Made by a program: the position numbers and the translations under genes. The notes beneath the pieces were generated by a model that was given only the letters and a program-made list of their open reading frames with translations, made no database searches and was not told the DNA's origin. This document shows positions 13,613 to 13,645 of a DNA stretch of 13,645 bases, one piece after another (position 1 is the first letter of the stretch; each line of letters opens with the position of its first letter). The stretch covers positions 1 to 13,645 of the forward strand of contig JAJDEL010000554.1 in NCBI GenBank assembly GCA_029259835.1, written 5' to 3'. This stretch comes from Planctomicrobium sp. (GTDB lineage: Bacteria; Planctomycetota; Planctomycetia; Planctomycetales; Planctomycetaceae).

Positions 13613-13645
13613 ATGAACACTGCATCCAGACTCGATGAAATTCAG
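13613..13645 (+). CDS. Possible start of a further gene (truncated by window end)
   Basis: ATG at 13613 opens a frame of 11 codons (MNTASRLDEIQ) that runs to the window edge. No Shine-Dalgarno sequence is present, but it follows a roughly 250-nt gap after a terminator and repeat, a usual place for a gene start. It is too short to identify. Confidence 0.35.
   Translation, partial: MNTASRLDEIQ

Overview
The window looks like chromosomal DNA of a planctomycete (class Planctomycetia). The grounds are: a bacterial tetrahydromethanopterin-pathway gene (mch); a TPR protein carrying two RNA-polymerase alpha-CTD-like domains; several genes of a style I associate with planctomycete genomes but cannot place in named families; frequent GTG/TTG starts; and few strong Shine-Dalgarno sites. 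The assignment is an inference from gene content, not a measured phylogeny. No rRNA, tRNA, CRISPR array, insertion sequence or phage gene was seen.

Left part (1-4650, + strand): the C-terminal half of mch (methenyl-H4MPT cyclohydrolase), a roughly 7-TM protein of unknown function, moeA (molybdopterin molybdenumtransferase) and lnt (apolipoprotein N-acyltransferase, overlapping moeA by 4 nt). Two near-identical palindromic repeats lie just after the stop codons of the membrane gene and of lnt.

Middle (4655-8470): a membrane HAMP sensor histidine kinase on the - strand, convergent with lnt, has Lys where the ATP-lid N-box normally has Asn. It is followed by divergent ribF (bifunctional riboflavin kinase/FAD synthetase, + strand), and then, convergent with ribF, a two-gene - strand operon.

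That operon (8498-10201 then 7556-8470) encodes a PAS-GAF-(degenerate DHp)-receiver protein without a kinase domain and a 304-aa protein of unknown function with a dense His/Arg/Trp motif. Its leader holds short direct repeats and a 37-codon ORF that is in frame with the gene but separated from it by a TGA. Upstream is a 260-aa helical unknown gene with its own intrinsic terminator.

Right part (11237-13645): a 587-nt divergent intergenic region ends in a good sigma70-like promoter. This drives a 496-aa protein made of five 11-residue N-terminal repeats, about six TPRs and two tandem alpha-CTD-like domains, followed by a strong terminator. This protein is the most interesting gene in the window, a candidate transcription-associated adaptor. 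After it come an imperfect long inverted repeat and the first 11 codons of a possible further gene.

The genes do not form one pathway. Housekeeping genes (mch, moeA, lnt, ribF) alternate with signalling genes (kinase, PAS-GAF-REC) and unknown genes.
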